Both the position numbers and the translations under genes were made by a program. This document shows positions 1-12,041 of a stretch of DNA of 64,000 bases, piece by piece. Origin of the DNA: Daphnia pulex (taxonomy: Eukaryota > Arthropoda > Branchiopoda > Diplostraca > Daphniidae). The first letter of the stretch is position 1. Each line of letters starts with the position of its first letter. The notes below the pieces were generated by a model. It worked only from the letters and a program-made list of their open reading frames with translations. It did no database searches and was not told the origin of the DNA. The stretch spans positions 3,246,501 through 3,310,500 of the forward strand of contig NC_060028.1 in assembly GCF_021134715.1 (NCBI RefSeq), read 5' to 3'.

Positions 1-2830
1 TTGCTTCAATTTCGTGTAGATAGTTCAAGTATAACGTCGCACACCAACGCTGGCTTGTCTCTTTATTAGCCGAGCGATAATCGAAAAAAGTTTTGTCACC
101 TAAATTGGGAAATACAGTATTAGTTTAAAAATTGCTTCTTCAACAAAAATGCCAAACACACGAATACAGGAATGGAAAACACCGTTATAGCTGTTTGGTT
201 TAATTGTTGCTGATGTTGTTACACGATGTGTTGAGAAATAAAAAAATCTCTGCCTCTATCCTTTTTCAAAAGGAAAAGTTATATTTGATATCTAATAATA
301 AATTAGGTAAATTAGCAATCAAATTAATTGCAAAGACGAAAGACTTGGAATTTAAAAAAAAAATTAATAATGAAAAGACATGGACAAAAGTAGCACTCAA
401 GATAGTTTGACTGGGAAATATATAAATTAACATAACATGTATGATATCTACAAAATTGAGAAATTCGACGAATATTTTCCCTCATCGCAAATTCTGAAAT
501 AATACAAGGATTCCAAAATATACGCACACAAACTAAAAAAATATATGTCTTTTTCACCTTACGTTAACGTTCACTAGTCCACCTTTTTTATATCCCATCA
601 GATAGATTCAACTTTATTCTGTGGATGGGGCACTTCGATGCCTTACACCTTTCCCTTCTCTTAGAATTTTCCCTTTTGACTGTTTTATTTTGGCACTGAC
701 TATCCATCGAAACTTAGTACGAATATTCCTGAGCTATGTGGCATCAATTTTCTCTTTCCGTCTTCTTTTACTTAGTAAAATTTTCGCTAAATTAATGCAT
801 TTATACTGGAAATCAGGCCTAGATTTGTACTGACATCTTTAAACAATCAAAATAATTTGTGTTTAAAATATTTGAACCTTCAGTCAGAAAATAAAAATAC
901 ACAAAAACAACGCATTATGCAGAATATTAATTAACATAATATTAATTGGTATTATTAATTAAGAAAAATAGAATGAAGACAAGAGAGAGTCATTGAGAAA
1001 CACTTCTGAAATAAACGAAACATTTCTTAATTTCTTTTTTACACGAAACAGTATTTGTGGCATATTCTTTCCAGGTCAGATGTTTTAAATTTCTGACAAT
1101 TTTAAGAAACAATATTTCCCGTAAATTAGTTGGGAACTGCCCGCATCTTCTGGCCTCCAGCATTTGGAACCATCCGTGTTATATCATATATAGCTCATGT
1201 AATTTAGCAAACAATTATTTTAAATTCATGATTATTCCTTTAAATAGTTACGATTGTGGAAAGAAACCCATCAAACAATGGTTCCTTGCATTCCGGAATT
1301 CCATTGATGGGGGCGAACGAAATTCGACATTATTTCTGAACAACTCATAATCAGAAAATATTATGAAATTAGGAATGACTCCATAGGTTAGGTCGTTAGT
1401 TGCTCCGCAGATCTCAAGCCATATTACATTTAAATGACGCCCGCTGGTTTAATCCCAGATATTTTTTCAGATCTTTTAAATTCGCAGCCTACATGGAATG
1501 CAAAATTATTAATTAAGAAATATTAATTCATTAGATTATTGCAGAAAATATATTTTTAATCCGTACTATATTGCCATTAAGATATCCATGGAAATTAACC
1601 ATATATCCTAACTTCCAATTAAGCAGGTAGTGATACTTGAAAAAATCAGCTACATGCGAAATCGGAAGATGAAGTTCATTGGTGTCTTCAGCAGAACTAT
1701 CATGGAAAGTCTTGTCGCTCTCTAAGCTCAGGATCAATCCATGAAGTGTGGCTCCTGGATAATGGGGATTTCATAATCCACTTTAGTTTGTTCTTTTAGA
1801 AATTTTTAAATTTCAAGAGGTATTTCCCTACCTATGGAAGAACTTGTCACCAGTACAATTAGGAAACGATTTTGGATGCTGCTCTCTCTCTCTCTTTGTC
1901 TCCTTTTTTCGTATTGACCATAGAACTTGTCCGCCGCTTTTCCAAATTAGTCCGCAAAATTTGTTTAATCTAATTTGGATGACGTTTAGCATCCAAATAC
2001 ATCACCGACAGACGACATTGCCTGTCCCATATGTCTGTCCTATATGCATTTATTTACAACCAGTACAAGATTTTTCGTCGGATTTTCAGTAGGGCTAGTG
2101 GCAGCAATGCCCATCCACACTGGAGTAGAGAAATCAGCAAAGGTGGTCGCTGCTTGAGCTGTTTTCTCTAAATCTTTGGGAGAGGATTTGAGTTTCAGTC
2201 CATTCGTGTTCGTCATAATTTATTCTAACGATTTTGGGCATGGGAACATACATATGTACCGGCAGGCGGATATTAATGAGAAAGTCTTGTACGCTTTCCG
2301 AACAATTTCTGTTGATTCTATTCTTTGGATAAAAACCCAATATTTACTATTTATGTTTTGGAAAATGTGACGCCACAAGCGAAATTGCTCGAGGGGATAC
2401 GAGAGTATTATTGACTGAGGTGTATGTGTGTATCACAGAAAAAAACATTTTTCATTATAGGCTTATCCTAATAAAAGAAAATAAGTTGTTCAAAAAGAGA
2501 TCAACAAAGTTTGGAACGATTTAAAATAAGAAAAACCAAATTAATGGGGAAATTTAGCCCATTTATGAAAGAAATATGAGTTCATTACATTAGAATCCAA
2601 GTGCAAACACATGCTTTTTTGGTCCGAACAATCGTCCAATTCTGTTAAAAAACCAGATTCTATTGAACCATCAATCATTTAACTTGAATTCGATCCAACA
2701 TCATCTCAATTTGATGAGCTAGCTGATTTTGTGGAAATAGTTGAGCCCATGTCTATCATCTACCTGGCAAATAAAGTTTGATAAGCCAATGGTAAAGACA
2801 ACAAAGAATTAATTAAGAATTCGTTGGAAT
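1..2830. other. A+T-rich non-coding stretch
   Basis: Open frames here are short and carry no domain I recognise, and I see no convincing spliced gene. The sequence is A+T-rich with scattered ATTAATTAAT-type runs near 930-960 and 1505-1530. From about 2840 the base composition becomes more mixed, which may be the start of the LINE that follows. Confidence 0.6.
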
Positions 2831-3208
2831 TTCTGGTTAGGAGAGGAAAGTAGAATTTGGCTACCGCTGGTAGCCGAATATGTAGTAAAAAGCCTGGCTA
2901 CCAGAGATGGGCTGATAGTAGGCTGGGGTCGTTCGCCGGAAACAGTGTCATTCTGCCGGGGGATTTATAGCACCATCCACCATTGGATTCTGCCTTGTTC
3001 AGTACGGTTTACGTAAGGCTTTACAAACTGTTCGACTCTAGCCCTGGCGTTTTATAAGCTGTATCCTCCTGTAGTATCTTGTTAAACAAAGATCATGTCT
3101 CTGTACGCTTCAAAACGTTCCAGGTTGGAAGTCAAGAGTCATGGCACCGATGCGGTGAAGGTGATCGAGATACAGCAATGCTAAGTATTAAAAAATATGT
3201 AATTTTAA

Positions 3209-4420
3209 GTGTATCTAATACATAATGTTGGGGCAAATAATTACAACGAACTCGAACAGTGGCAAAATGATTTTCATTTATTTTGGTTTATCGCACCATT
3301 GGTGCAGTCACCACATGTCTGGAAGAGAGAGAGAGCGGCCAAGAAATATCTGTATTGTGGGCTTGCGAATGCTCGTTCGCTCAACAGCTGCCAGGATGCA
3401 CTTCAACATCATCTCACTATCTCAGACCTCGACCTACTTTCGATAACAGAGACCTGGCTGAACGAACAAAATGGTGATGATATCCTTCGCGATGTCTGTC
3501 CGGAGGGTTACGTGGCGATTCACAGACCAGGACACGTTAGGAGAGGAGGAGGTGTTGCCTTGATACATCGCTCTACTCTTCGTGTCAATCCACTCTCAAT
3601 TAACGTCGAAGTGGCGTCTTTTGAGCATCTGTCGGTATCAATTAAGATTAACTCAGTCTGAATTAATATTGTGACTGTCTATAGGCCTCCTTCAACTAAG
3701 CCTGAACTTTTTCTGGAAGAGTTTGCTGGCTGCCTGGAACTATTGGTAGCTCTTCCTGGTCGTCTGTTAGTGGTTGGTGATTTCAACATACATGTGGACA
3801 ATCTTGGCAACCCATTCAGCTGCAAGTTCATTTCCCTCATCGAATCATTCGACCTTGTTCAGCATGTTCTCGATCCCACTCATATTGCCGGCCACACTTT
3901 GGATCTGGTGCTAACTCACCGGGAGGAGCATCTGCTTGCTGACTGCTTTGTTTCTGATCAATTGTCTGATCACTCAGCTGTTCATTGGATTCTCAAGGCT
4001 AATCGGCCTCTTCGACCGAGGAAGCCTGTAGCACTGAGAAGACTAAAAACGGTTGATCGCGGCTTGCTCCTATCAGACCTTCTTGATCTTCCATTTGTTG
4101 CTGCCCCTGCTGATGAGGTGGACACTTTGCTGCAGCAATACAACTCAGGAATTACAGATGTCCTTGATTTCCATGCTTCAACAATTATGAAGACCTATAC
4201 TGTCCGTCCCGACAATCCTTGGATGACAGAAGAGATTCTTACTGCCAGGCGGAATGTTAGAAGGATCGAGAGGAGAAAGAGATCTACTGGGCTGATGATT
4301 GACAAGGAGTTATTAGTAACTGCCCTCTCCGATCTAAGGCAGCTGATTTCTCTGAACACCAAGATCGCCGATAACACTGGAAAAAATCCCTCTTCAAGAT
4401 CGTCGACTCTTTCCTTCTGA
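3209..4420 (+). pseudogene. LINE endonuclease domain frame, interrupted
   Basis: This frame encodes an exonuclease/endonuclease/phosphatase-type domain that would nick target DNA. Visible motifs in order are NARSL near the start, DLLSITETWL (the metal-binding Glu), HRPGHVRRGGGVAL, VTVYRPP, VVGDFNIHVD, HTLDLVLT and SDHSAVHW (the catalytic Asp-His). All are at the expected spacing for LINE endonucleases. A TGA at 3659-3661 splits the frame between the GGGVAL block and the YRPP block; reading continues in the same frame on both sides. Near 4370 the reading moves by one base, where an HWKKSLFKIVDSFL block typical of the linker to reverse transcriptase appears in frame 1. The true start is unknown; the first Met of the open frame lies well upstream of the first conserved motif. 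Confidence 0.88.
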
Positions 4421-6192
4421 AGAATTCTAGTCTTCGTCTTCCTGCTCACAATTCTCCTGAGGAACTAGTAGAAACGTTCAACCATTTCTTCATAAAAAAG
4501 ATTGGAGATATAAGACTTGATGCCCTAGGTCTGGACTGGATTCCTGAGGAGCGGCGGAATCCTGGATTGTTCTCTTTTATCTTTCCTGTCACATTGTCCG
4601 AACTATCGTCTTTAATCTTGGCTTGCCCAACTAAGTCATCTCCTCGCGATCCAATTCCCACCTCTCTTTTGAAAGAGATGCTGCCGGTCCTAGCTCTCTA
4701 ACTGTTGAAATTGGTGAATCTCTCTCTCTCAACTGGTGTATTTCCTGATGAGATGAAGCTGGCGCTAGTGACTCCACTGTGGAAGAAACCCAGCATGGAC
4801 CCTGAAGTATTGGGCAATTTTCGGCCTATCTCTAATCTGTCATTCTTATCAAAGCTTCTTGAAAGAGTGGTTGCTCGTCAGCTGATTGCTTACCTTGAGC
4901 GACGAAGTTTACTTGTCCCTTTGCAATCAACGTACAGAGCGAATCATTCGACAGAGACTGCCTTGCTTAAGGTGCTGAATGATCTCTTGATTGCTCTCGA
5001 CGAAGGTAAAGCTGTCGTCCTTGCTCTGTTGGACCAGAGCGCTGCATTCGATACGATTGATCATGCTATTTTACTTGATCGTTTGACGGCACGATTTGGG
5101 ATCACTGGCTGTGTTCTTGCTTGGTTTAAGTCGTATCTCTTCAATAGAAGGCAGTCAGTCAGTGTTAAGGGAAAGTCGTCCCGTTCTGTTTTTCTGCCTT
5201 TTGGTGTTCCTCAAGGATCCGTTCTGGGGCCTGTCCTCTACACCCTGTACAACAGCCCTCTTCATGAGATAGCTTCTGCACACGGAATCTCGGATCACTA
5301 CTATGCTGACGACGAGCAACTCTACTGCTCATTCCGCTCGACCACTGAGAGTGGCGAACAACGACTGGCTTTCTCTGATCTTGCTAACTGTGTCCGTGAC
5401 ACGAAAGAGTGGGCTTCGGTCAATCGTCTTAAGTTCAATGACGATAAGACAGACGCGATGGTCATATCTGCAAAGATCATCAGAAGGGACAGCACAACGA
5501 AGATTGATCCAATCACTATACCGTTGATCGTTGGAGAGGCAACTATATTCCCTTCAACAAAAATTCGCAACCTGGGAGTTATCCTTGATTCTCATCTCAC
5601 CATGGAGCCTGAGATTTCTAACATCCGTCGAAAGGCATTTTACCACTTAGGAAGGATCGCAAAAATCAAGAAATTTCTCTCTCGATCTGCACTGACCCAA
5701 CTCATCCATGCCTTTGTCACGTCTCAGCTTGATTATGGCAATTCTCTACTTATCGGTCTCCTGAAAAAGTCCCTTGTCTCCCTCCAGAGAGTCCAAAATG
5801 CGGCTGCGCGAGTGATTGTTGGTATTAGGAAGCTGGATCCGGTAAAACCTTATTTGAAAACTCTTCATTGGCTCCTCATTGAAAAGCAGATTGAATTCAA
5901 GATTGCCGTTCTCACCTATCGCTGTCTCAATTGCCATGCGCCAAAGTATCTTCAAGACCTACTTGTGCTCTACCGGCAAGACACTAATGTCTGTCTGCGA
6001 TCATCCTCAACATCAGTGCTGAGGGTTCCTCGTACTCATACTAAAACCTATGGAGACAGAGCATTCTCGGTTGCTGCCACACGCATCTGGAATTCCCACC
6101 CTGTCAACATTCGTTCATCCTCCTCCATCACCACTTTCAAATCGCTGCTGAAGACTTACTATTCTCAATGTCATTTGTATAAACTGTTGTAA
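4375..6192 (+). pseudogene. LINE reverse transcriptase frame, interrupted
   Basis: This frame would copy the element RNA at the nicked target. From 4375 it reads through the thumb/finger linker, meets a TAA at 4699-4701, then stays open to 6192. Visible motifs are FRPISNLSFLSKLLERVV, QSTYRANHSTETALLKVLND, the motif A block SAAFDTIDHAILLDRL, GVPQGSVLGPVLYTLY, and the catalytic YADDEQLYCSF (YADD). The FDTIDHAILLDRL style favours the CR1/L2 clade. The C-terminal part (YGNSLLIGLLKKSLVSLQRVQNAAARVI) is the usual post-RT region. No RNase H domain is seen. The TAA sits just before the KLVNLSLSTGVFP block, so an active protein could only be made by reading through it. Confidence 0.9.
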
Positions 6193-6295
6193 AGTATTGT
6201 GTAAACTTAAAATATGGAGCTGCGCCTTTGATCACGCTGTGGAAAAGTGCGCGTTACTAAGTGCAATATATTATTATAATTATTATATTATGTCT

Positions 6296-7865
6296 GGTTA
6301 AAAAATGCAAACAATTGCATTCTTGAGTTTTTGTCATAAAGAAACGCCAGGTTTTCCACGAACCTAAAAATAAAGAGATGATTATTAAAGCATGAAGTTA
6401 GAGTTTTGGTGGAATTTGGTGGAATTCTTGAATCAATCGCCACTGCCGGGAATCATTCTCTTATTTGGGGCTTTGCAAAAAAAAAAAAAAAATTCAAGCC
6501 AATCGTTGTTTGTGTTGTGTTTTTTTTTTATTGAAAAGAAAGAGATAAGGGAAGAGCACAAGCTATTGTTGGGTGAAATGTCACAGCGGAATAAAAAACT
6601 CAGAAATGAAGGCAAGGAAAGAATTGATTTTGGGCAGTAGACAAGGGCATGCTTATCGGCGTTGGGCCAGAATCCATCATGCAATTAATAAAGAGTAAAA
6701 AGAAAACAAGACTTTTGAGAAAATTAATTTTTTTTGCTGGCCCTGTTGTCTCAACTCACCCTTAATTTTAAGAAAGTCTACTCTTTTCGCGTTCTGCCTC
6801 GAATTCAACATGGTTTAATCGTTTCTGCCGTTGACACGCATTTTTCTTCCTGTTGCAATCTTTATCTTCACCTTCTTCCAAAGAAGCCTAATTACAGTTG
6901 GAATTTTTATATTATTTCTGAAGTTAAGAAATAAACGAAATATACCGAGGATCTTCTAATATTCCATGGACTACGTTGAGTTAATGGGGGGATGTCCTCT
7001 CTTCCAATTTATAAACGTAGTCTATTTCAAAACCTTAACGTATAACTTAATCTGTTTGTAGTAATGTTAAAGTGAATGGCGAAGAAATGTTCACATTATT
7101 TAATGAACCGAAAGGTCGAAAATAAGAAGAGTGAAAAGTGGGAGGTGGCAATAACCAACTGAAACAAAAGTCAACAAATACACATATCAAAGAAGAGGTT
7201 TTCATAAAAAATAATTTTAAGCTAATATTTGACGTCTACAAAAAGATGCTGTCCCAATATTGTTTTTAAGTATGTTAATGTGTCGGCATAAAATCCATTG
7301 CATATTTAAATAGTAAGTCTAGTGGACCATTTCTTTCTTCATTTTTGTCTTGCAGCATTATTTGTTGCACATGCCCAATTTCAATACATTCTAAAACGAA
7401 ATCACGTCCTTGTCCTCAACTCGGCACTCTTCCTCCTTTTTAATTATTAAAAAAAATCTTATAGCGTTGTTGACAGAATCTTCGTAACCGTTACCACAAT
7501 GAAAAAATAAGAAAAGAAGACGATTTTACTTAGTATCGATCGTAGTTTGTGTCCTTGCAAGGATTGACGAATCAACCATGAAAGAAATAGAAGAATTTGT
7601 GGGAAAAATATTAGTTTTGGTTTAGATAACAAAGAACGTGTCGTTGTAGAATGGGAAAGAACAATTTGGCAAAACATTTGCTTCAAACCCAAAACATTTT
7701 ACGCTCTTACCTGGAGTCAAAGTTGTTCTTCTCGTCTTCATTGAAGTCTGTAAACAATTTCTAGAAAGCTAGCAAAGTGTGCTGTCCCCTGATGAAAAGA
7801 ATAAGTCTAAATCAGCAACGTTCGCTTCTGGAAAGTAGTTTAAAGCAATGACTAGTATACCTTAT
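6296..7865. other. Non-coding, A/T-rich
   Basis: Only short frames without recognisable domains are present. A poly-A run of about 13 lies near 6479-6492 and a T-run near 6520. I see no gene. Confidence 0.5.
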
Positions 7866-7872
7866 AAGTTTT

Positions 7873-8154
7873 ATGTTTATTTTCAACCGTTTATTTGTTT
7901 ATAATGTTTATTTGGCAACCAAAACTGCCAATCAGTTGCCATTCAAGTTAAGTCCTTTTTTGGGAAACCAAGTGAAACTTCAGAACATGTCTTCTTTGTT
8001 TACAATTAAAGAAAATGATATGAAATGTTTGATGAAGCAGTCTAGCACTGCCAAAAACAAATGTCGGATTAAAGCTCAGAGAGATAGTGATGGACAATGG
8101 AAGATTTATAATTATACAAAGGACATCCAGCAGATACATATCAGTAAACAGTGA
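7873..8154 (+). CDS. Possible DNA-binding-like fragment, unrecognised
   Basis: The open frame encodes a basic, Cys-poor stretch (FTIKENDMKCLMKQSSTAKNK, then CRIKAQRDSDGQWKIYNY). The spacing of Cys and the basic residues is loosely like the FLYWCH/WRKY-type finger found before Mutator-like transposases, but a His pair is not clear. Its first 30 residues may be untranslated. It could equally be a chance frame in transposon debris; a cysteine-containing gene fragment lies just downstream on the other strand. Confidence 0.25.
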   Translation: MFIFNRLFVYNVYLATKTANQLPFKLSPFLGNQVKLQNMSSLFTIKENDMKCLMKQSSTAKNKCRIKAQRDSDGQWKIYNYTKDIQQIHISKQ

Positions 8155-8169
8155 TAGTTTTGTGTTCTT

Positions 8170-8479
8170 CTACACCAACACCAAACGGTAGGGCTGGATG
8201 GAGAGCATAATCAAATTGCACTGATCCGGGCAGATGGAACAGTAGCTGGTGATGGTCGACTCGTAAAAAGTGTCGGAATTCAAATGTCCGTCCTCGACAT
8301 TTTCTTCGTTGAAAAACGAGTCGTGGCATGTGAAGTAGCAGCGGTTGTGGTTTTAGACCCACTCTTTCTTGTTTGTCTTACTTGTTATAACAGCGATTTC
8401 GGATTCGTATCGGCCAGCGTGGCGCAGAAGCACTAGATCACCTTGAATGGCAGTGGATTCGTTTGGCGATGATTTCAAC
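8170..8479 (-). pseudogene. Unrecognised Cys-rich exon with one internal stop
   Basis: On the minus strand an acceptor (TTCACAG before 8479) opens a frame of about 100 codons ending with TAG at 8170-8172. It reads LKSSPNESTAIQGDLVLLRH, then EIAVITSKTNKKEWV, a TAA in frame, then CYFTCHDSFF and later YCSICPDQC. The two halves are in the same frame, and both have the look of real protein (paired Cys, balanced composition). A GT beside VITS could be a donor, but no acceptor far enough away restores the frame, so I read the TAA as a nonsense change. I do not recognise the family. Upstream exons are not identified. Confidence 0.4.
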
Positions 8480-8484
8480 CTGTG

Positions 8485-10335
8485 AAATATGGGGAAATGC
8501 CTTTATCAGTTCTATTTGTATCATCTAGAAATAACTGAAATGAAAGAAGTTGAAGTTATTATGTTCTCTTTCATAGTGAGCGGAGAAGATTTCAGAGGAG
8601 GGTTACACAGCCCACTATCTTTTATGCTCTCCCTTCTACTGTTTTTCGTCTAGTCTAGTTAAGTCTAGTCTCAATCTAGTTTTTATAAAAAGAGTTTTAA
8701 TTTTGAATATAGGAAATATAGGATTGGCCAAGAAACTACTCCTATCATTCTTTCTTTCTCAATAGTCCATGCTGGGACTTGTTGCGGCTGGGACAAGTTG
8801 CGAAGTCCAACTATAATATCTAGTTATTCGCAATATATTTTATACATTGTTAATCATAAGTATAATTATTAATTTGATGTTTATTTATATGAATATGTTA
8901 TATACAGGAAATATATTATTATATTATATTAAAAATATATAACAGGCTATTGTGATCGACTGGGAAAGTTCACATCTCAATCTTCATTCTCAGTATTAGT
9001 ACATTATGATTGGACTTAAGTTGTGAAATATAGCCTGGATATCAGTATTTATTCATTTAATATATAGTAAGTATAATATTGTTGTTAAGTTTATTTTATT
9101 TTATGTATGGAAAACATATTATTATAACATATAATTTGTTAAACATAGATAATATAATGATCAGCCATGTAGTTTCACATCCTTATCTTCATAATTCACA
9201 CAAATAACAACTTGGTCTATGCTTGAATTTTGGTAAAGGAACAGACACCTAGAGTAATAGCATTAGCTACTACCAGTACGATAAAACTTAATGTCCACTA
9301 ATGACATCTTCATGCACCCCTTTGATTTATTTGATGGGATAGAACCGTGTAACAGTTAAACAAGTGGAAAATGATAAAACCAACATCCATCATATCTTGC
9401 CATACTAGTCCACATCACCTACGAGCACAATAACTTGGTTCACATCACCAACATTAGGTACATGATTGTATTATTATTGTGATTATGGGACACCGACACC
9501 TATACAAACAAAAAATTCATGAACATTCATGTTGAATAAACACAAATATTTTGTCTTACCAATCAAGATGATTAAAACAACAGGAGAAACCAGACACAGG
9601 ATTTATTTATCCCCAAGTGTCAGAAAATTTGGTTAAACTCAGCTTGCATCATTTAGTGTTTGCTTTGCTAATCTACTGTTTTTTTTAAATATTTCATTAT
9701 ATAAGTAGCTATCTAGCTACACATCTTAAATTATACGATTGACATTCGTAATATTTAAAAGAAAAGTCGCCAATCAGTTTAAAATCAACGAATAAAGAGC
9801 AATCCATAAACAACCAAAATACAAGACTACACGATATACATGTACCGTTTATTCTACGCGGTCTTAAGCCCCTCCCCCTATAGAAAAGTGTGACTCTGTA
9901 CTATATGTCTACCTATAATTACTAAATCGACTTGATACCCTGCCTTTAAAAAAACATGACGTCACACCTTTGGGGAAAGAGGGAGTCCTAAGTTTTGGGA
10001 AGTATTTTGACAGGGAAGACGACGTTGAGACAATACATGGCGCCATCTAACGCCCAATTTAAAATAAAATTATTTTGTTAGTTATTATCAAATAGTAATT
10101 TTTGAAAAATTTCATAATCAAATGTTTACAATCATAGTAATTATGTACCTTATCATAGTTGTATTATATGTAGTTTTAAATCTATACCAGGTATTTTACA
10201 AATTTTGTTTCTGTATGTATAAGATTATACCCTCAGGGCTCAGGGATACGATGTAACACGGATAGGGTTCCATCTCAACCAGCAGACGAAAGAAGCAAAG
10301 TGTTATTGCTATAGACCACGAGTCAAGACTTGTAT
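8485..10335. other. A+T-rich non-coding stretch with diverged direct repeat
   Basis: No gene is visible. Two diverged copies of a roughly 120-bp segment lie near 8878-9005 and 9088-9205; each has a TATTATTATA-rich part followed by a TTCACATC..CTTATCTTCAT-like part. TCTAGT-type short repeats occur at 8650-8680. Between 9850 and 10060 the composition is slightly less A+T-rich but shows no frame. Confidence 0.4.
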
Positions 10336-10489
10336 GTATGTCTTTTTTAGATTGTACATCTGAAACGTTTCCAGTTTATAAATCATCTTTGGAAAAAAAA
10401 ACTGGTGTTTGTATTAGTGTTTTAAAGAGGCTGTCGCTGATTGGCCCTTTTGGACACAAAATTGATTTCCAGACCTGTCAACGCAGGAT

Positions 10490-10860
10490 GTGCAACTGCT
10501 CAGTGTTAAGGGAATTGATTTAGACACAAGAACTCTCACTTGTAAAGGAATTGTAGATTATGGTGGAGAATTATCCATCATGGTTCCAAATGGTCTTGCA
10601 GACCAAATCCTTGTATTTGTTTTCTGGCCACTTTTAGCTAAATGGATAAAACCTTTCGCTTGGCTCGGTACGAAGGAAGGAGTGGCTGGAACAGTATTGG
10701 TCGAACTAATCATCAATGCGTTTGCATGCCTATATCACTACGGCGCAATTGCTAAACGCGTCGTTTATGATGGCAAACAAGCAAACAAATCTATGATGAA
10801 ACAATTTTGAATATCTGGATGTGAAAATGCTATTCTATAGCTCTGACAAAACGTTTAGTA
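10490..10860 (+). pseudogene. P-element/THAP9-like transposase fragment
   Basis: The frame encodes about 107 residues from the RNase H-like region of P-type transposases: KGIDLDTRTLTCKGIVDYGG, NGLADQILVFVFWPLLAKW, a GTVLVELIINAFACLYHYGA helix and VVYDGKQANKSMM, corresponding to the conserved D-G-x-x-x-N segment. The protein would cut and rejoin element ends. The frame stops at TGA (10808-10810), but the next codons (ISGCEN) continue the family pattern, so the stop is probably a Gly codon that mutated. No THAP finger, no N-terminal part and no terminal repeats are seen. It is an inactive fragment. Superfamily assignment is from motif memory, not a search. Confidence 0.7.
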
Positions 10861-10869
10861 CTCCTCGTA

Positions 10870-11250
10870 AGTCATTTAGTCTCCTCGTAAGTAAATTTGA
10901 GCTATTCAAAGATCAAATTAACTAAATATCTTGAATCTTCGACTGTTTTGGGGTAGTTTAAAGTTAAAAAATGGGGTAAATTTAGTGAGATTCTGGAGTT
11001 TCTGGAGAAGTATTTTTGTATTTCTTACATTCGCACAGCGAAATTAAACGCAAAATGAAAAAATGTAATGAAAAAATTAAAGGCCTGCGCCATAATATCC
11101 TGCTTCCATCAGCATCTTGTGCATTTGAGCGGCAGCGACGTTTTTTGCGATCTTTACCGTATTCCCCTCACGTGGTAAAAAATAAAGTGTTATTATTCGT
11201 GTGATAAAGGTGTGGCTGGGTTCAGGGAAATGGAAAGTAGGAAAACCTTA
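10870..11250. other. Non-coding gap with short direct repeat
   Basis: The 11-mer TCCTCGTAAGT occurs twice in 10860-10895. I see no reliable gene; a minus-strand basic frame near 11080-11190 cannot be joined to the exon upstream of it without a stop. Confidence 0.35.
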
Positions 11251-11251
11251 C

Positions 11252-11716
11252 CTATAGCCAAGTCCGAGCCATGATGGCATTGGCAGGTCATGATGAAATT
11301 CAAATATGGGCCAGAACCCGAAGTTCCCACGCATATGTAGTAGGGCATGGCGAGACCTTTCTTTTCCAACTATTCTTAGCCAACTATTGAGAACCTCGCA
11401 AAAATCTTCTAATGGGTCTGGTTCACGTATTTCGTCATTCAGGACTTCTTCATGCAGTTGGCTGAAATTTTCGATCCTGTAAAAAAAAATTATAATGACA
11501 GATACCAGAAAGCAGGAGTAGGGAATTTAAGTACCATTCACAACCATTCACAAGCGTAGAACAGTCCACATTGTTTAGGGATTCTCCAGCTCGAGCTGTT
11601 TTCCAAATGACAAGAAGCATCTTTAATGTAGCATTGCGCTTTGCTCCCCCAATTTTGAATAAAAAACCCATGCAATAACTCATCTTTCTTTCATAATAAA
11701 CAAAACTTGACAACAT
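11252..11716 (-). CDS. Two-exon fragment of an unrecognised gene
   Basis: Two minus-strand exons are supported by splice sites and phase. The first is 11716-11535 (MSYCMGFLF, KIGGAKRNATLKMLLVIWK, TLVNGCEW). The intron is 11534-11477 (58 bp, GTACTT to TTTTTTTACAG), and the second exon is 11476-11252 (IENFSQLHEEVLNDEIREPD, LEDFCEVLNSWLRIVG, RGNFGFWPIFEFHHDLP), ending at a GTAAGG donor. A Trp codon is completed across the junction, with phase 2 meeting one leading base. The protein part is mixed helical with many Trp and Phe residues and no motif I know. The start may be the Met at 11716, or an acceptor just inside it. The next 3' exon was not found. Confidence 0.5.
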
Positions 11717-12041
11717 ACATTTATGTTAAAAAAATGTGTTTACTTATGATTTTGAATAATATTGGCAAATCTATGAGCCAAAAGTGCATCTTGTGTCTTT
11801 TCTGAAATTGTAACGATTCTTTGATCATCAATTGATGCTCAATTATTACCAATAATTTAAAAATACTAACTTTTCATTTTTTGGTAAGAGCATTGAATCC
11901 AGATTACGTTGTACGAGAAGCAACAATCAGTGGAAATATTTGGTCACCGAATTGCAATCAACTGCCGATACACATCCATGTTTGGCAACCAGGTAAACCA
12001 TTCCAAATTTGTATTATATTATATTGAAAATAAATACTTTG

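Larger units (their letters stand above)
3200..6295 (+). mobile_element. CR1/L2-type non-LTR retrotransposon (LINE), degenerate
   Basis: The element carries an apurinic-type endonuclease frame (3209-4374) followed by a reverse transcriptase frame (about 4375-6192), the usual order in CR1/L2/Jockey-like LINEs. It ends near a short ATT-rich tail (about 6268-6292); short tandem repeats at the 3' end are usual for CR1/L2 elements. The 5' boundary is not clear; mixed-composition sequence from about 2840 may be its leader. Three disruptions are visible: a TGA at 3659-3661, a one-base frame change near 4365-4375, and a TAA at 4699-4701. The copy is therefore probably inactive, although each block is still easy to read, so decay looks fairly recent. 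CR1 against L2 cannot be settled by eye. Confidence 0.9.
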
